64,000 nucleotides of DNA, taken from NCBI GenBank assembly GCA_900491605.1, contig UESW01005008.1, positions 315,841 to 379,840 of the forward strand, given 5' to 3'. This DNA is from Calamus simplicifolius (taxonomy: Eukaryota; Streptophyta; Magnoliopsida; Arecales; Arecaceae). The translations under genes and the position numbers were made by a program. Of this stretch, positions 11,273-24,498 are shown piece by piece (position 1 is the first letter of the stretch; every line of letters begins with the position of its first letter). The notes beneath the pieces are model-generated. The model was not told the DNA's origin and did not search any database. It was given only the letters and a program-made list of their open reading frames with translations.

Positions 11273-13269
11273 TGAAGGAAGAAATGACCTCCAAGGCATG
11301 CATATTTTAAGATTTTGGTAACAATTACCAATGTGGAAGCTTAAAGATTAAATATTAATCTATCCAACATGTATCAAGATCATATCTTTGCCTAATACTA
11401 TAGGATCGTTTGATCTAAATTATGCATATAAATAAAATCATTAAGATCATATCTTGATCTTTAAGATAAGAAGTCATACTGTTTGTCTTGAAGCCTATCT
11501 TAAGATCTAGGGATCATATCACTTACCTTAAGAATAATAAGTAAATTCATTGTGCTTTGCAGCCGTTCAATCGTTCGGCCTCTAGAATCGTCCACACGAA
11601 GTCCCCGAATGATCTAATTTTCGAGAGTGCTAGCTCGTGAAAAAATAACTTTGCTGATCTTGAATACTCCCACTTGAATCTTCCTTCAAGATCCACCAAG
11701 CTTTTGCCAATACCGGAATCATACCAGAATTTTCTGTTCTAACTCTTAGAACTATAACACTTGGTTCTTGACTTTTTAGAATTTCAATCCGTATATCATC
11801 TGATGAAGAATGTCCTCTATTTGTAGGCTCAATTCAGCCTTTAGCCCATTGAATTCTAACATTTAGAATTTTGACTTTTGGTGGAAACCAAAAAGGTAAG
11901 TGAATTCTAACACTTAGAATTCTGACGTTTGGTGGAAACTAAAGAGGCGCATTAATTCCACATGAATTCTAACACCGTTTTGAGAAGATTAAAAGTTATA
12001 CATTAAATTCTATATAATAATTTAATTTCTCATGAGATGAGATTTTAGTTATCTCATCATGTGAGATCCTCATGCGAGAAAACCTTTTTCACACATGGAG
12101 TTTGGATTTGGGTTTTGGTTTAAGCTAATTTAAATTTATTGGATTAAACCCACATAGATCATCGTCATAGTCCAAATCAAATTTGATTAGTCCTGAATCT
12201 ATTTAAATCTAAATCAAGTCTAATTTCAAATCAATATTTGAAATTGATTAGTCCTTCTAATAGATTTAAACATAATTGAATCTTATTCACTTGTACTTAA
12301 CCCAATTGATATAATTCAATCAATCAAATTGATTAATTAAATCAGATATGATTTTCAATTGTTGATCAGCAAATAATTATCCTGGAAAACTTCAATGCGT
12401 GTGACTCTCTAGGTTCGAACCTAAGCCGGCAGCATAGGAATAATTTTCTATAATAATTGATGTGCCTATCTAGCAATGGAACTCGACGTTCAGATAGGTC
12501 GAAGAGTTGTCGAGCAAACTCCAAGAACCCTAAGAAATAGTTACCGTATAATTCATCCATTTGACCACAAATGCTAAGGATGGCTTAAGAGCCTGTCAAC
12601 TCTAAACAGCAAATCGATAAAGTGATTTCAACTTTAGTGATCATGTGACCTTCACATAAAGTGCCTTGGCCAAGGTCTTGCTAAGTTGAAACACAAGCAT
12701 TTCTCCTTTTAACAGGATAGGTCAAATTTCATCTTGATCCATAATTGACTACCACAAGTACTTGACTGCACTCAACAACCTTTCGTAGTTGGATTAAAAA
12801 TCCAGATGGTCCGACACCTAAGTATAGTGAGTTGCTTACAAGTCACCGATTGTGATCTTCAGGTCTTAAGAATACTTATACCCATATCTTCTCGGATTAG
12901 CTTTTGACAACAGAGTATTCAAAAATGAGTCATGTTCAGTGAAATGTACTCCTATACTTTCACCTATATATCATATCAGTGTCTCTACACTCCTTGATTA
13001 AGAGGACAACCAAGAAATATGATATACAACGCTCTATAATTTATAGTACTATGGCCCTATCATAGTATATCATTTAGTCATGAACACTTTTGAGGACCTT
13101 CAAAGATAAATCCTCCTTTATAAAAAGAAGATCCTAAGGGCTTCATTACAATTAGGAGTCTTAAGAAGATATTTTGTAATGAATAAACTGTAACTTTTAT
13201 TAATATATCAATTTATATGCAATTTACATCAATCATCAAATGATTGGCTTTAGGATACAATTTCCAATA
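11273..13269 (-). repeat. 3' LTR of the outer Copia element
   Basis: About 2.0 kb, aligning throughout with the 5' LTR at 28,313-30,325 but with roughly ten differences in the first 230 bases, mostly C/T. The terminal CA has decayed to TA (CCAATA at 13,264-13,269). The polypurine tract follows on the internal side (plus ACTCCCACTTAGCCT, minus AGGCTAAGTGGGAGT). Confidence 0.9.
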
Positions 13270-13299
13270 AACTCCCACTTAGCCTAAATCTACTCATTA

Positions 13300-16200
13300 C
13301 AGTATCTAATACCCATTTTCAACTTATAGTCGTCAAACTCCTTGATGTCGAGTGCTTTAGTAAATGGGTTGCCTAGGTTTTCCTTTCCGTCAATCTTCTG
13401 AAGATTTATGTCACCTCGTTCTATAATCTCTCGAATTAGATGAAATCGGTGCAATATGTGTATGGTGCGCTGATGTGCTCATGGTTCCTTCGCTTGAGCT
13501 ATGGCACCAGTGCTGTCACAGTACAACATGACTAGTCCATCTATGGAAGGTACCACTTCAAGCTCGGAGATAAACTTTTGCAGCCACACAGCTTCTTTCG
13601 CGGCATCTGATGCAATAATGCACTCTGTCTCGCACACTGAATCTGCCACTGTATATTGCTTGGAACTTTTCCCTTAGACAGCTTCACCATTCAGGATAAA
13701 CACGAAACTTGACACACTTTTGCTGTCATCATGATCTGATTGGAAACTGAAATCAGTATATCACATAAGTTTTAAATCAGACTCTCCATAGACTAACCAC
13801 TGGTTCCTAGTATTTTGTAAATATTTAAGGATTGCCTTAACAACTTGCCAGTATTTTTCTCCTGGATCAGACTGGTATCTACTCACAACTCTTAGTGAGT
13901 ATGCCACATCTAGTCTTGTACATGTCATGGTGTACATAATCGATCCCACTGTCGAAGCATATGGAATTCGACTCATACGTTCTCTTTCTTTAAGAGTTGC
14001 TGGACAATCCTTCTTGGAAAGATTAATTCCATGGCCTATCGGAAGATAGCATTTCTTGGAATTCTCTATGTTAAACCTCTTTAGCACGATATCAATGTAC
14101 GTAGATTAGAATAAACCAAGCATCCTCTTATATCTATCTCTATAGATCTTCATCCCTAGGATGTAGAATATTTCTTCCAGATCTTTCATGGAGAATTATG
14201 ATGATAACCATGTCTTCATTCCTTGTAATATAGGGATATCATTTTCGATTAAGAGAATATCATCCATATATAATACAAGAAATACAATAATGAAGTCGTT
14301 AGCCCATTTAAAGATGCAATGTTCTTCTTTATTCTTAATGAAGCTATAAGATTTGATCACAATATCAAATCGTATGTTTCAACTCCTATATGCTTGCTTA
14401 AGTCCATAAATGGACTTCTGTAGCCTGCACACTTTAGACTCATCTTCAAATATAAAACCTTCAGGCTGTATTATATACATCTATTCTTCTAAATTACCAT
14501 TTAAAAAAGTGCTTTTAACATCCATCTGCCAAATCTCATAATCTAAGTGTGCTGCTATGGCTAGCATAATCCAAATGAATTTTAGCATTACCATAGAAGA
14601 AAATGTCTCGTCATAGTTAATGCCATAACATTGACGATACCCCTTGGCAACCATATGTGCTTTATAGGTCTTTACCTTTCCGTCTGTGCCTTTTTTTCTC
14701 TTGAAAACCTTCATACACCCTATGGGTTTTATTCCTTTAGATGGGTCAACTAATATCCATACATTATTGTTCTTCATAGAATCAAGTTTGGATTTCATGG
14801 CATCAAACCATTTATTAGACTCAGTCCTTTGCATAGCATCCATATAGGTAATCAGATCCTCATTGTTCTCATCGAGCTTAGTAGGATCCTCGTTCTGGAC
14901 CAAGAAACCTAAGTATATATCCGATTGATGTGGTACTCTACCAGATCATCTTAATGGTGCATTTAAAATGGGTTTTGAGTTTGATCTAATCAACTTAGAT
15001 TCTAAGGGTTCAACAGTTTGTGTTGTTCCTTCTACTTGATGAACTTTCTTAAGTTCAACATTAAAGCTAGTTGTTCGTTCCTTAAGAAACTCCTTTTAAA
15101 GAAAAACAGCTCTATTACTGATGAATAATTTTTGTTCTTTAGTATTATAGAAGTAATATCCTTTGGTTTCTTTCGGATAGCCGATAAAAAAATATTTGTT
15201 AGATTTGGGTTTAAGTTTGTCTAATTTTGCATGTTTCACATAAGTTGGATATCCCCAGACTCTCAGATAGGTGATAACCGGTTTATGTCCATACCACATC
15301 TCACGTGGAGTTTTAGAAAAAACTTACTTGGAACCTTATTGAGAATATGATAAGCCAATTCTAATGCATATCCCCAAAATGATATTGGTAAGCTTGCAAA
15401 ACTCATCATGGATCGAACTATGTCAACAGGGTTTGATTCATTTTTTTCGATACACCATTATGCTGCAGTGTTCTTGGAGTCCATTGGGAGAGAATCCCAT
15501 TCTCCCCTAGTTATGTCATAAATTCATTTGAAAGGTATTCTTCTCCTCGATCTGATTGAAAGATCTTAATATATTTTTCTATTTATTTTTCTACTTCTTT
15601 ATGATATAGTTTGAACATTTCAAATGACTCAGATTTATGTCTTATAAGATAGACATAATCGAACTTAGAAAAGTCATTTGTAAAAGTAATGAAGTAGTAA
15701 TATTGTCCTTTGGTATAAGTGCTCATTGGTCCATATACATCAGTATGTACTAGACCCAATAGCTCTTTGGCTCTTTTATCTTTTTTAGTAAAAGATGACT
15801 TGATCATTTTACCAGGAAGACAAGATTTACAGGTAGTTAATGATTCACAATCAGCAACTTGAAGGATGCCCTCATGTGTTAACTTGTTTAATATATTATT
15901 GTTGATATGACCTAGCCAATGATGCCAAAGATAAACATATGTGACATCAGTTATTTTAGGGCACTTACTTGATATGTACACTACATTCACAGGCTATGAT
16001 AATATGTAAATGCCATTAGATAAATGCTTAGCCATTACAATGACTCCATTCATAATGATATTCAAAGTAACATTCTTTATTGAAATTTCATAATGACTTT
16101 TTGCCAGAAGGCCTACAAAAATTACGTTCAACAAGAACGTTGGGCAAAAATGATAATCATTTAGTACGATGACATTTCTATTAAAAACCATTTCAAGAAC

Positions 16201-16948
16201 TCCTAATGCCAGAATTGAAACTAATCTTTCATCCCCGACATTAAGGAATCTTTCGTTGTCTTCAAAATTTTTAGTAACATGTAGTCCCTTGTTGAGCAAT
16301 AACTTGCCCCTTTTTCTTTTTTGGCTTGTTTGGATCAAGTGTGGCAATGTAAAGAGGATAGTTCCTCTTTCAGTGCCCTTGCTTCTTGCAATGAAAGCAT
16401 TCAACCTGACTTTTATTAACTTTTTTTCTTCTGCATCTGACCCCTTATAGATGTCCTAGCATGTTGCACATTTTTCTTATTCTTTTTTTTTCTTTCCTTT
16501 CCCAAAGGGGTGACTTCCTGCCTTAGATCCTTCAACCACATTAACCAAATCCTTAGAGAGCTGGTTATCCTTCTCAAAGTTCTGTAACAACCCCAACAAA
16601 CCATGGTAGTTGACTGCAGGCTTTGTCATTCGATAATGAGTAAGGAAAGGTTGGAAGGATTGAGGTAAGGAATTCAGGATTGCATCTTTTTTCAATTGCT
16701 CATGTAACGGAAAGCCGAGCTTGCTTAGGAGTTCTATCTTTTCGATCATGAATAATATATGATCAGTGACAGAAGATCTATCCCTCATTCGAGCATTAAA
16801 AATAGCACAACTAGTCTTGTGCCTTTCAACATTATCGGGTGTGCTGAAAGACTCATTCAATGCTTGACTGATTTCTTCCGGCTGAGCATTCTCAAACTGG
16901 TGACCGAATTCATCGTTCATTGCTGCTAGCATGATGCAAAGCACGCTA
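13300..16948 (-). pseudogene. Outer Copia gag-pol, main part, heavily mutated
   Basis: Minus-strand Copia polyprotein in short broken frames. UBN2-type gag lies at 16,983-16,477, and GAG_pre-integrase/integrase pieces at 16,404-15,583 (HHWLGHINNNILNKL, HTDVYGPMS). An integrase C-terminal piece is at 15,299-15,096, RT at 14,903-14,481 (RLV-equivalent MVAKGYRQCYG, IWQMDVKSTFLNGNLEE), an RT/RNase H linker at 14,087-13,761, and RNase H remnants to about 13,310. The zinc knuckle and protease region (near 16,300-16,450) is largely deleted compared with the inner element. The gag is split at 16,948/26,462 by the inner Copia. It is not functional. Confidence 0.9.
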
Positions 16949-16953
16949 GTTCT
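16949..16953. other. Target site duplication of inner Copia, left copy (GTTCT)
   Basis: GTTCT directly precedes the LTR start TGTAGGG and recurs directly after the other LTR at 26,457-26,461. The uninterrupted gag of the related inner element reads CTAGTTCTATCA at the same place, so removing the insertion restores collinearity. Confidence 0.95.
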
Positions 16954-18914
16954 TGTAGGGAGAAATAGTCTCGAGGCATGCATATTTTTAAAAATTGATA
17001 ACTATTATCATTGCGGAAATTAAGAGATTACATATTAATCTATCTAATATGCATCAAGATCATATCTTTGCTTATATATTCAGGGTCGTTTGATCTAAAA
17101 TATGCATATAAAAACATCAAGATCATATCTTGATCTTCAAGATGACTAGTCACACTATTATCTTGAAGCCTGCCTTAAGATCTAGGGATCAAATCACTTA
17201 CCTTAAGAACAGTAGGTAAATCCTTATTGCTCTGCAGCCATTCAATCGTCCGGCCTCTAGTATCGTCCACGCGAAGCCCCGAATGATCAGATTTCCGGGA
17301 GTGCTAGCTCGCGGAAAAATAGCTTTGCTGATCTTGAATCCTCTCACTTGAATCTTCCTCCAAGATCCACCAGGCTTCTGCTAACACCAGAATCACCAGG
17401 ATTTTCTATTCTAACATTTTAGAATTACAATCCACGACAATTTAGAATTACAATCCATGACAAATCATGTATTGTTGTTCTATTTTGTTCTGTATTCTCT
17501 AGTGAGGGAATGCCCTCTATTTATAGTCTCGATTTAGCCTTACATTTAATTCTGACATTTAAGAATCCGTCGTTTGGCAAAAGCGAAGAGACGCCGAAGG
17601 CGCGGCGCTTGGTTTAATTCCGATGTTCGGAGAAAACCAAAGAGACGAGGGATAAATCCGACGTTCGGTAAATAAATGTCATGCATTAAATTCTATCTCA
17701 TGAGATGAGATTTTAGCCATCTCATCATATGAGATCCATATTCGAGAGGTTTGGGTTCTGATCTGAATTTATTTGACTTAACCCACATAGATCATGGTCC
17801 AAGCCCAAATCAAATTTGGTTAGTCCTGAATCTATTTAAATTCAAATCAAGTCTAATTTCAAATCAATATTTGAAATTGACTTATCCTTCTAATAGACTT
17901 AAACCAAATTGAATCTTATTCAATTGTACTTAACCCAATTGAGATAATTCAATCAATCAAATTGATTAATTAAATCATATATGATTCTCAATCGTTGATC
18001 AGCAAATAGATCATCCCAGGAAACTTCTATGCGTGTGACTCTCTAGGTTCGAACCTAAGCCGATAGCATAGAAACAACTTTCTATACTAATCGATGTGCC
18101 CATCTAGCAATGGAACCCAACGTCCGGATAGGTCGAAGAGTTGCCGAGCAAACTCCAAGAACCCTAAGAAACAGTTACCGTATAATTCATCCTCTTGACC
18201 ATAAATGCTAAGGATGGCTTAAGAGCCTATCAACTCTAAATAGAAAATCCATAAAGTGATTTCAACTTTAGTGATCATGTGACTTTCACATGAAGTGCCT
18301 TGGCCAAGGTCTTGCTAAATTGAAACACAAGCATTTCTCCTTTTAATGGGATAGGTCAAATTTCATCTTGATCCACAACTGACTACCACAAGTACTTGAC
18401 TGCACCCAGTAACCTTTCGTAGCTGGATTAGAAATCCAGGTGGTCCGGCACCTAAGTACAATGAGTTGCTTGTAAGCCACTGGTTGTGATCTTCAGGTCT
18501 GAAGGATACTTATACCTATATCTTCTTGGATTAACTCTTGACGGCAGAGTATCCGAAAATGAGTCACATTCGGTGAAATGTATTCCTACACTTCCACCTG
18601 TATGTCATACAAGTGTCTCTACACTCCTTGGTTAAGAGGATAACCAACAAATATGATATACAACATCCTATAATTGATAGTACTATAGCCCTGTCATAGT
18701 ATATCATTTGGTCGCGAACTCTTTTAAGGACCTTCTAAGATAAATCCTCCTTTATTGTGAGGAAGATCCTAAGGGCTTCATTACTTTCAGGAGTATTAAG
18801 AAGATGTTCTGTAATGAATAAACTGCCAAATAACTTTTATTAATATATCAATTTATATACAATTTACATCAGCACAATCATCAAATGATTGGCTTTAGGA
18901 TACAATTCCCAACA
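16954..18914 (-). repeat. 3' LTR of the inner Copia element
   Basis: TG...CA bounded, 1.96 kb, near-identical to 24,499-26,456. The minus strand shows the polypurine tract AAGTGGGAGTT immediately before its first base at 18,914. Confidence 0.94.
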
Positions 18915-18950
18915 AACTCCCACTTAGCCTAAAGCCACTCATTACAGTAT

Positions 18951-20392
18951 CTAATACTCCTTGATGCTGAGTGCTTTAGTAAATGGGTCACCTAGGTTTT
19001 CCTTTCCATCAATCTTCTGAAGATTTATGTCACCTCGGTCTACTATCTCTCGAATAAGATGAAACCGGCGCAGTATGTGCTTGGTGCGCTGATGTGCTCG
19101 TGGTTCCTTTGCTTGAGTTATGGTAACAGTGCTGTCACTGTATAACAGGACTGGTTCATCTATGGAAGGTATCACTCCAAGCTCGGAGATGAACTTTCGC
19201 AGCCACACAGCTTCTTTCGCAGCATCTGATGCAGCGATGTACTCTACCTCGCACACCGAATCTGCCACTGTATATTGCTTGGAACTTTTTCAGCAAACAG
19301 CTCCACCATTTAGGATAAACATGAAACCCGATACACTTTTGCTATCATCATGATCTAATTGAAAACTGGAATCAGTATATCCAACAAGTTTCAAATCAGA
19401 CTCTCCATAGACTAACCACTGGTCCTTAGTATTTCTCAAATACTTAAGGATTGTCTTAACAACTTGCCAGTTTTTTTCCTGGATCAGATTGGTATCTACT
19501 CACTACTCCTAGTGAGTATGCCACATCTGGTCTTGTACATGTCATGGTGTACATAATCGATCCTACTGCCGAAGCATATGGAATTCGACTCATACGTTCT
19601 CTTTCATTAGGAGTTGTCGGACAATCCTTCTTAGAAAGATGAATTCCATGGCCTATCGGAAGATAGCCTTTCTTGAATTCTCCATGCTAAACCTCTTTAG
19701 CACTGTGTCAATGTACGTAGATTGGGATAAACCTAACATCCTCTTAGATCTATCTCTATAGATCTTCATCCCTAGGATGTATGATGCTTCTCCCAGATTT
19801 TTCATGGAGAATTGTGATGATAACCATGTCTTTATTCCTTGTAATGCAGGGATATCATTCCGATTAAGAGAATATCATCCACATATAATACAAGAAATAC
19901 AATAACAGAATCGTTAGCCCATTTATAAATGCAAGGTTCTTCTTTATTCTTAATAAAGCCATAAGATTTGATCATTTTATCAAATCGTATGTTCCAACTC
20001 CTTGATGCTTGCTTAAGTCCATAAATAGACTTCTGTAGCCTGCACACTTTAGACTCGTCTTCAGATATAAAACCTTCAGGCTGTATCATATACACCTGTT
20101 CTTCTAAATCACCATTTAGAAAAGCGGTTTTAACATCCATCTGCCAAATCTCATAATCGAAGTGTGCTGCTATAGCTAGCATAATCCGAATGAATTTCAG
20201 CATTGCCACAGGAGAAAACGTTTCGTCATAGTCAATACCATAACGTTGACGATACCCCTTGGCAACCAGACGTGCTTTATAGGTCTCTACCTTTTCGTCT
20301 GCGCCTCTTTTCCTCTTGAAAACCCATTTACACCCTATGGGTTTTATCCCTTCGGGTGGGTCAACTAATGTCCATACATTATTGTCCTTCAT
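18951..20392 (-). pseudogene. Inner Copia reverse transcriptase and RNase H
   Basis: RVT_2 domain at 20,392-19,832 with WTLVDPPEG, KARLVAKGYRQRYG, WQMDVKTAFLNGDLEE, GLKQASRSW and the catalytic LYVDDILL. After a frame break around 19,830-19,270, the RNase H end follows at 19,268-18,951 (SVCEVEYIAAS, HQRTKHIL, DPFTKAL). Together they copy element RNA into DNA and remove the RNA strand. The frame is lost just after YVDD (ISLHYKE replaces the expected sequence) and again at the RT start (20,389-20,392), so the polyprotein cannot be made in one piece. Confidence 0.92.
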
Positions 20393-21102
20393 GGAATCAA
20401 GTTTGATTTCATGGCATCAAGCCATTTATTAGAGTCAGTCCTTTGCATAGCATCCATATAGGTGATCGGATCCTCGTTGTTCTCATCGAGTTCAACAGGA
20501 TCATCGTTCTGGACCAAGAAACCCAAGTATTTATCCGGTTGATGTGGTACTCTACCAGATCGCCTTAATGGTGCATCTAAAATGGGTTTTGAGTTTGATC
20601 TAATCAACTCAGATTCTAGGGGTTCACTGGTTTGTGTTGTTCCTTCTACTTGATGAACTTCCTCAAGTTCAACATTAGAGCTATTTGTTCCTTCACTAAG
20701 GAACTCCTTTTCAAGAAAAACTGCTCTATTACTAATGAACAACTTTTGTTCTTCAGTATTGTAGAAGTAATATCCTTTTGTTTCTTTCGGATAGCCGATG
20801 AAAAAACATTTGTCAGATTTGGGTTCAAGTTTGTCTGATTTTGCATGTTTCACATAAGCCGGACACCCCCAGACTCTCAGATAGGTAATAACCGGTTTAT
20901 GTCCATACCACATCTCATGTGGAGTTTTAGAAACAGACTTACTTGGAACCTTATTAAGAATATGACAAGCTGATTCTAATGCGTATCCCCAAAATGATAT
21001 TGGCAAGCTTGCAAAACCCATCATGGACCGAACCATGTCTAACAGAGTTTGATTCCTTCTTTGCGACACACCGTTATGTTGCGTGTTCCAGGAGGAGTCC
21101 AT
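20389..21102 (-). pseudogene. Inner Copia integrase C-terminal half
   Basis: Continues the integrase core: NGVSQRRNQTLLDMVRSMM, ESACHILNKVPSK, MWYGHKP, RVWGCPAYVKHAK and the GYPKETKGYYFYN motif, then a Ser/Glu-rich linker into RT (LRRSGRVPHQPDKYLGFL). The catalytic Glu of the DDE triad is expected just before NGVSQR. It is out of frame with the preceding ORF; the join lies in 21,103-21,190, where the sequence encodes a TLRSDRGGEYL-like stretch in a third frame. Confidence 0.9.
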
Positions 21103-21132
21103 TGGGAGAGAATCTCATTCTCTTTTAATATG

Positions 21133-22875
21133 TCATAAATTCATTGGAAAGGTATTCGCCTCCTCGATCTGATCGAAGGGTCTTAATACATTTTTTGTTT
21201 GTTTTTCTACTTCTTTATGATATAGTTTGAACATTTCAAACGATTCAGATTTATGTCGCATAAGATAGACATAACCGAACCTAGAAAGGTCGTCTGTAAA
21301 AGTAATGAAGTAGTAGTATCCACCTTTGGCACAAGTGCTCATTGGTCCACATACATCAGTATGTACTAGACCCAATAGCTCTTTGGCTCTTTCACCTTTT
21401 TCAGTAAAAGATGACTTGGTCATTTTACCAAGAAGACATGATTCATAGGTAGTTAATGATTCACAATCATCAACTCGAAGGATGCCCTCCTGAGTTAACC
21501 TGTTTAATCTGTTCTTGTTGATATGACCCAGCCGATGGTGCCAAAAATAAATATCTGTGACATCAGTTGTTCTAGGGCGCTTACTTGATTGGTACACTAC
21601 ATTCACAGGCTGTGATAATATATAAATGCCATTAGATAAATGCCCAGTCATTACAGTGACTCCATTCATAATGATATTCAAAGTAACATCCTTTATTGAA
21701 ATTTCATAATTATTTTTGGCCAGAAGGCCTACAGAAATTACGTTCAATAAGAACGTTGGGCAAAAATGACAATCATTTAGTATAATGACATTTCTATTGA
21801 AAACTATTTCAAGAACTCCTAATGCCAGTACTGGAACTAATCTTCCATCGCCGACATTTAGGAATCTTTCATTGTCCTCAAATCTTCTGGTGACCTGTAG
21901 TCCCTGCAATGAATTGCAAATGTTAAAAGGACTCCCGGTATCCAATACCCAGGTCTGATTATCATATATAGAAAAATTACAAGGTGTTATCATATAAATA
22001 CCTTGTTGAGCAACATCTTGCTCCTTTTTCTTCTTTGGCCTGTTTGGATCAAGTGTGGCAATGTAAAGAGGACAGTTCCTCTTCCAGTGCCCTTGCATCT
22101 TGCAGTGAAAGCATTCAGCTTGACTTTTATCAACTTTCTTCTTCTGCATCTGACCCCTTATAGATGTCCTAGCATGTTGCACCCTTTTATTATTCTTTTT
22201 CTTCTTCCCTTTCCCAAAGGGTTTACGCCCTACCTTAGATCCTTCAACCACATTAACCAAACCCTTAGAGAGCTGGTTATCCTTCTCAAAGTTCTGTAAC
22301 AACCCCAACAAACCGTGGTAGTTGACTGCAGGCTTTGTCATTCGAAAATGAGTAAGGAAAGGTCGGAAGGATGGAGGCAAGGAATTCAGGATCGCATCTT
22401 TTTCCAACTGCTCATGTAAGGGAAAGCCGAGCTTGCTTAGGAGTTCTATCTTCTCGATCATGTACAATACATGATCAGTGACAGGAGATCCATCTCTCAT
22501 TCGAGCATTGAAAATAGCACAACTAGTCTTGTGCCTTTCAACATCGTCGGGTGTGCCGAAAGATTCATTCAACGCTTGAATGATTTCTTCTGGCTGAGCA
22601 TTCTCGAACCGGCGACCGAATTCATCGTTCATTGCTGCTAACATGATACAACGCACGCTAGTTCTATCATTGAGCCACTTCTGATAAGTGTCTCTCTCAG
22701 AACTTTGGGTGTTTGCATCAGGTATCTTTGGTGCAGGATTATTCAGAATATATAGAATCCTCTCATGCTCAAGGACGATCTTAAGTTTTCTGAACCAGCT
22801 ATTGAAATTGGAACCATTCAATTTGTCACTATCCAATAGGGACCTTAATGATAAATTAGTGGCCATGTTCTGCAT
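21133..22875 (-). CDS. Inner Copia gag, zinc knuckle, protease and integrase N-terminal part
   Basis: The longest ORF of the element (580 aa), starting at 22,875 (MQNMATNLSLRSLL). Gag of UBN2 type occupies roughly residues 1-215. The CCHC knuckle CFHCKMQGHWKRNC is near residue 260, the aspartic protease start LDTGSPFNICNS near 320, the pre-integrase HHxxxC region HHRLGHINKNRLNRLT near 455, and the integrase core HTDVCGPMS near 510. It ends out of frame after EVEKQTKNV, where the integrase frame shifts. In the family this is one polyprotein with RT and RNase H. The Gag part could still be produced; a complete polyprotein could not. Confidence 0.92.
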   Translation of the reverse strand: MQNMATNLSLRSLLDSDKLNGSNFNSWFRKLKIVLEHERILYILNNPAPKIPDANTQSSERDTYQKWLNDRTSVRCIMLAAMNDEFGRRFENAQPEEIIQALNESFGTPDDVERHKTSCAIFNARMRDGSPVTDHVLYMIEKIELLSKLGFPLHEQLEKDAILNSLPPSFRPFLTHFRMTKPAVNYHGLLGLLQNFEKDNQLSKGLVNVVEGSKVGRKPFGKGKKKKNNKRVQHARTSIRGQMQKKKVDKSQAECFHCKMQGHWKRNCPLYIATLDPNRPKKKKEQDVAQQGIYMITPCNFSIYDNQTWVLDTGSPFNICNSLQGLQVTRRFEDNERFLNVGDGRLVPVLALGVLEIVFNRNVIILNDCHFCPTFLLNVISVGLLAKNNYEISIKDVTLNIIMNGVTVMTGHLSNGIYILSQPVNVVYQSSKRPRTTDVTDIYFWHHRLGHINKNRLNRLTQEGILRVDDCESLTTYESCLLGKMTKSSFTEKGERAKELLGLVHTDVCGPMSTCAKGGYYYFITFTDDLSRFGYVYLMRHKSESFEMFKLYHKEVEKQTKNVLRPFDQIEEANTFPMNL

Positions 22876-22879
22876 AAGG

Positions 22880-24484
22880 AAAAACTAAAGTTTATTAGTA
22901 TATAAATTGATTCAGTCTAAAGACTTGGACTTTAGTCTAAAGATTCTCCCACTATTTTGTTCAAATTGGCAGCCTCTACACCCCAATTCGAAGAATTATT
23001 CTTAATTCTTTAGCGGGCACTAAGATCTACATAAACTACATACAGGCCCAAGTGAAGCTTGGCTAACCCATATGCATCTAAGAGTAGGTTCAAAACCAAT
23101 TGTTTCCCCAAACAATTCTTAGTGTTCAGTTTTGCCCCATGTACCTCTTCAGCAGGCATAAAGTGCCTCCACTGAAAGTTCTGGTTAGGTCCAACCATTA
23201 AATGATATAATCAGTGTAACCTATCAATAGACAACCAAGCCCGAGTGAAGCTCGGCTCACCTGACTGTTTATTTAATAGTTACGCTGACTTATCATATAA
23301 TGAATGATAATTCCGATGGTTGACAAGCACCAGGCATGGAGTGCCTCCAATGATTATCAAGACATCGGACTCATTATCACCCACCTTAATGGGAGGCTAT
23401 GATCTAGTTATCATATAACTATTTCATTTTAAGGACCTAATAATTTTAGAGGATTTTAATAATATGAAGATAAATTGACTAATCAAGTTCTCCCACTGAA
23501 TCTATGAAATCGGTAGAATGAAACAAGATTAAGTCAGGTTAAGTGGCACCTAAATCAGTCATACTGATATCCTTACAGGCATGGGTCAACCCGAATCAGG
23601 TAAATGATCTGAATCATAAATGGTTCACCACAATGACCAGGTGAGAGAGATCGATGGGAGGGATATGCCATTAACTCGTTAAAGACGCATCAATACGAGT
23701 AGCTCCAATTAAAAACCATTCGATCGTTGATCCTAGAGCAACTTGCAATCCCACCTTGACATCATATGGTTAACCAATTCTGATTTGACCATCTAATAGA
23801 TTCATGCTCAACCACGGAGCCTAATCTACTTCCATTTGGTTTAATCAAAGAGAAGGACTTGATCAACTACAACTATTGTTTGATTTAGAGCATTCTTAAC
23901 CTAATCTAATTAGATTTGAACAAATACTCTTTTAGTCCAGTTGATTTAAACCTTAGAGTCTAACCCTTTATGGACCCAATTTAGCTAACCCAAATGATTA
24001 AATATATTTCATGTTAACATGTCATATATTTCAATCAAGCATAATGTTACTACTCATAATTCCTATATTTAGATCATATCTAAAAAAAAATTATGAACTA
24101 ATATTTGACATTCAAATAAAACTCTCATAAATATTTGTATGTTTTATAACATAGACATCATGCTATCATATATCATATCTATGTTTTTATACTAAACATG
24201 CAAATATTATGGTTTTATACAACATCAATATGTATCAAATATAAAATATCTTTTGAGAGTGTCTGTAATCTATGTTTTGATGCCAAAGCACAATTTAAAT
24301 TTTCTTTAAACAAAGCATCAACGATAAAACAATCGTACGGCAATATGTCATATAATACCTCGGGTAATTCGGATTTTCAATCCACTTGTGACCATATGGC
24401 CTTGTGATAAGTTTTAGCCATAATTACATAATTAATGAGAATATTAATTTACATGCAATAAATTAGATCATTAACGAAACCATG
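22880..24484 (-). other. Inner Copia leader region
   Basis: About 1.6 kb of AT-rich sequence between gag and the PBS. It holds no credible long ORF except a broken copy of the short leader ORF (about 24,420-24,220). It is shared with bases 1-764 and, more distantly, with 26,670-28,298 of the outer element. Such a long leader probably holds packaging signals (inference). Confidence 0.75.
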
Positions 24485-24496
24485 GCTCTGATACCA
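24485..24496 (-). promoter_or_regulatory. Primer binding site of inner Copia
   Basis: Minus strand TGGTATCAGAGC, two bases from the 5' LTR end at 24,499; complementary to initiator Met-tRNA. Confidence 0.94.
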
Positions 24497-24498
24497 TT

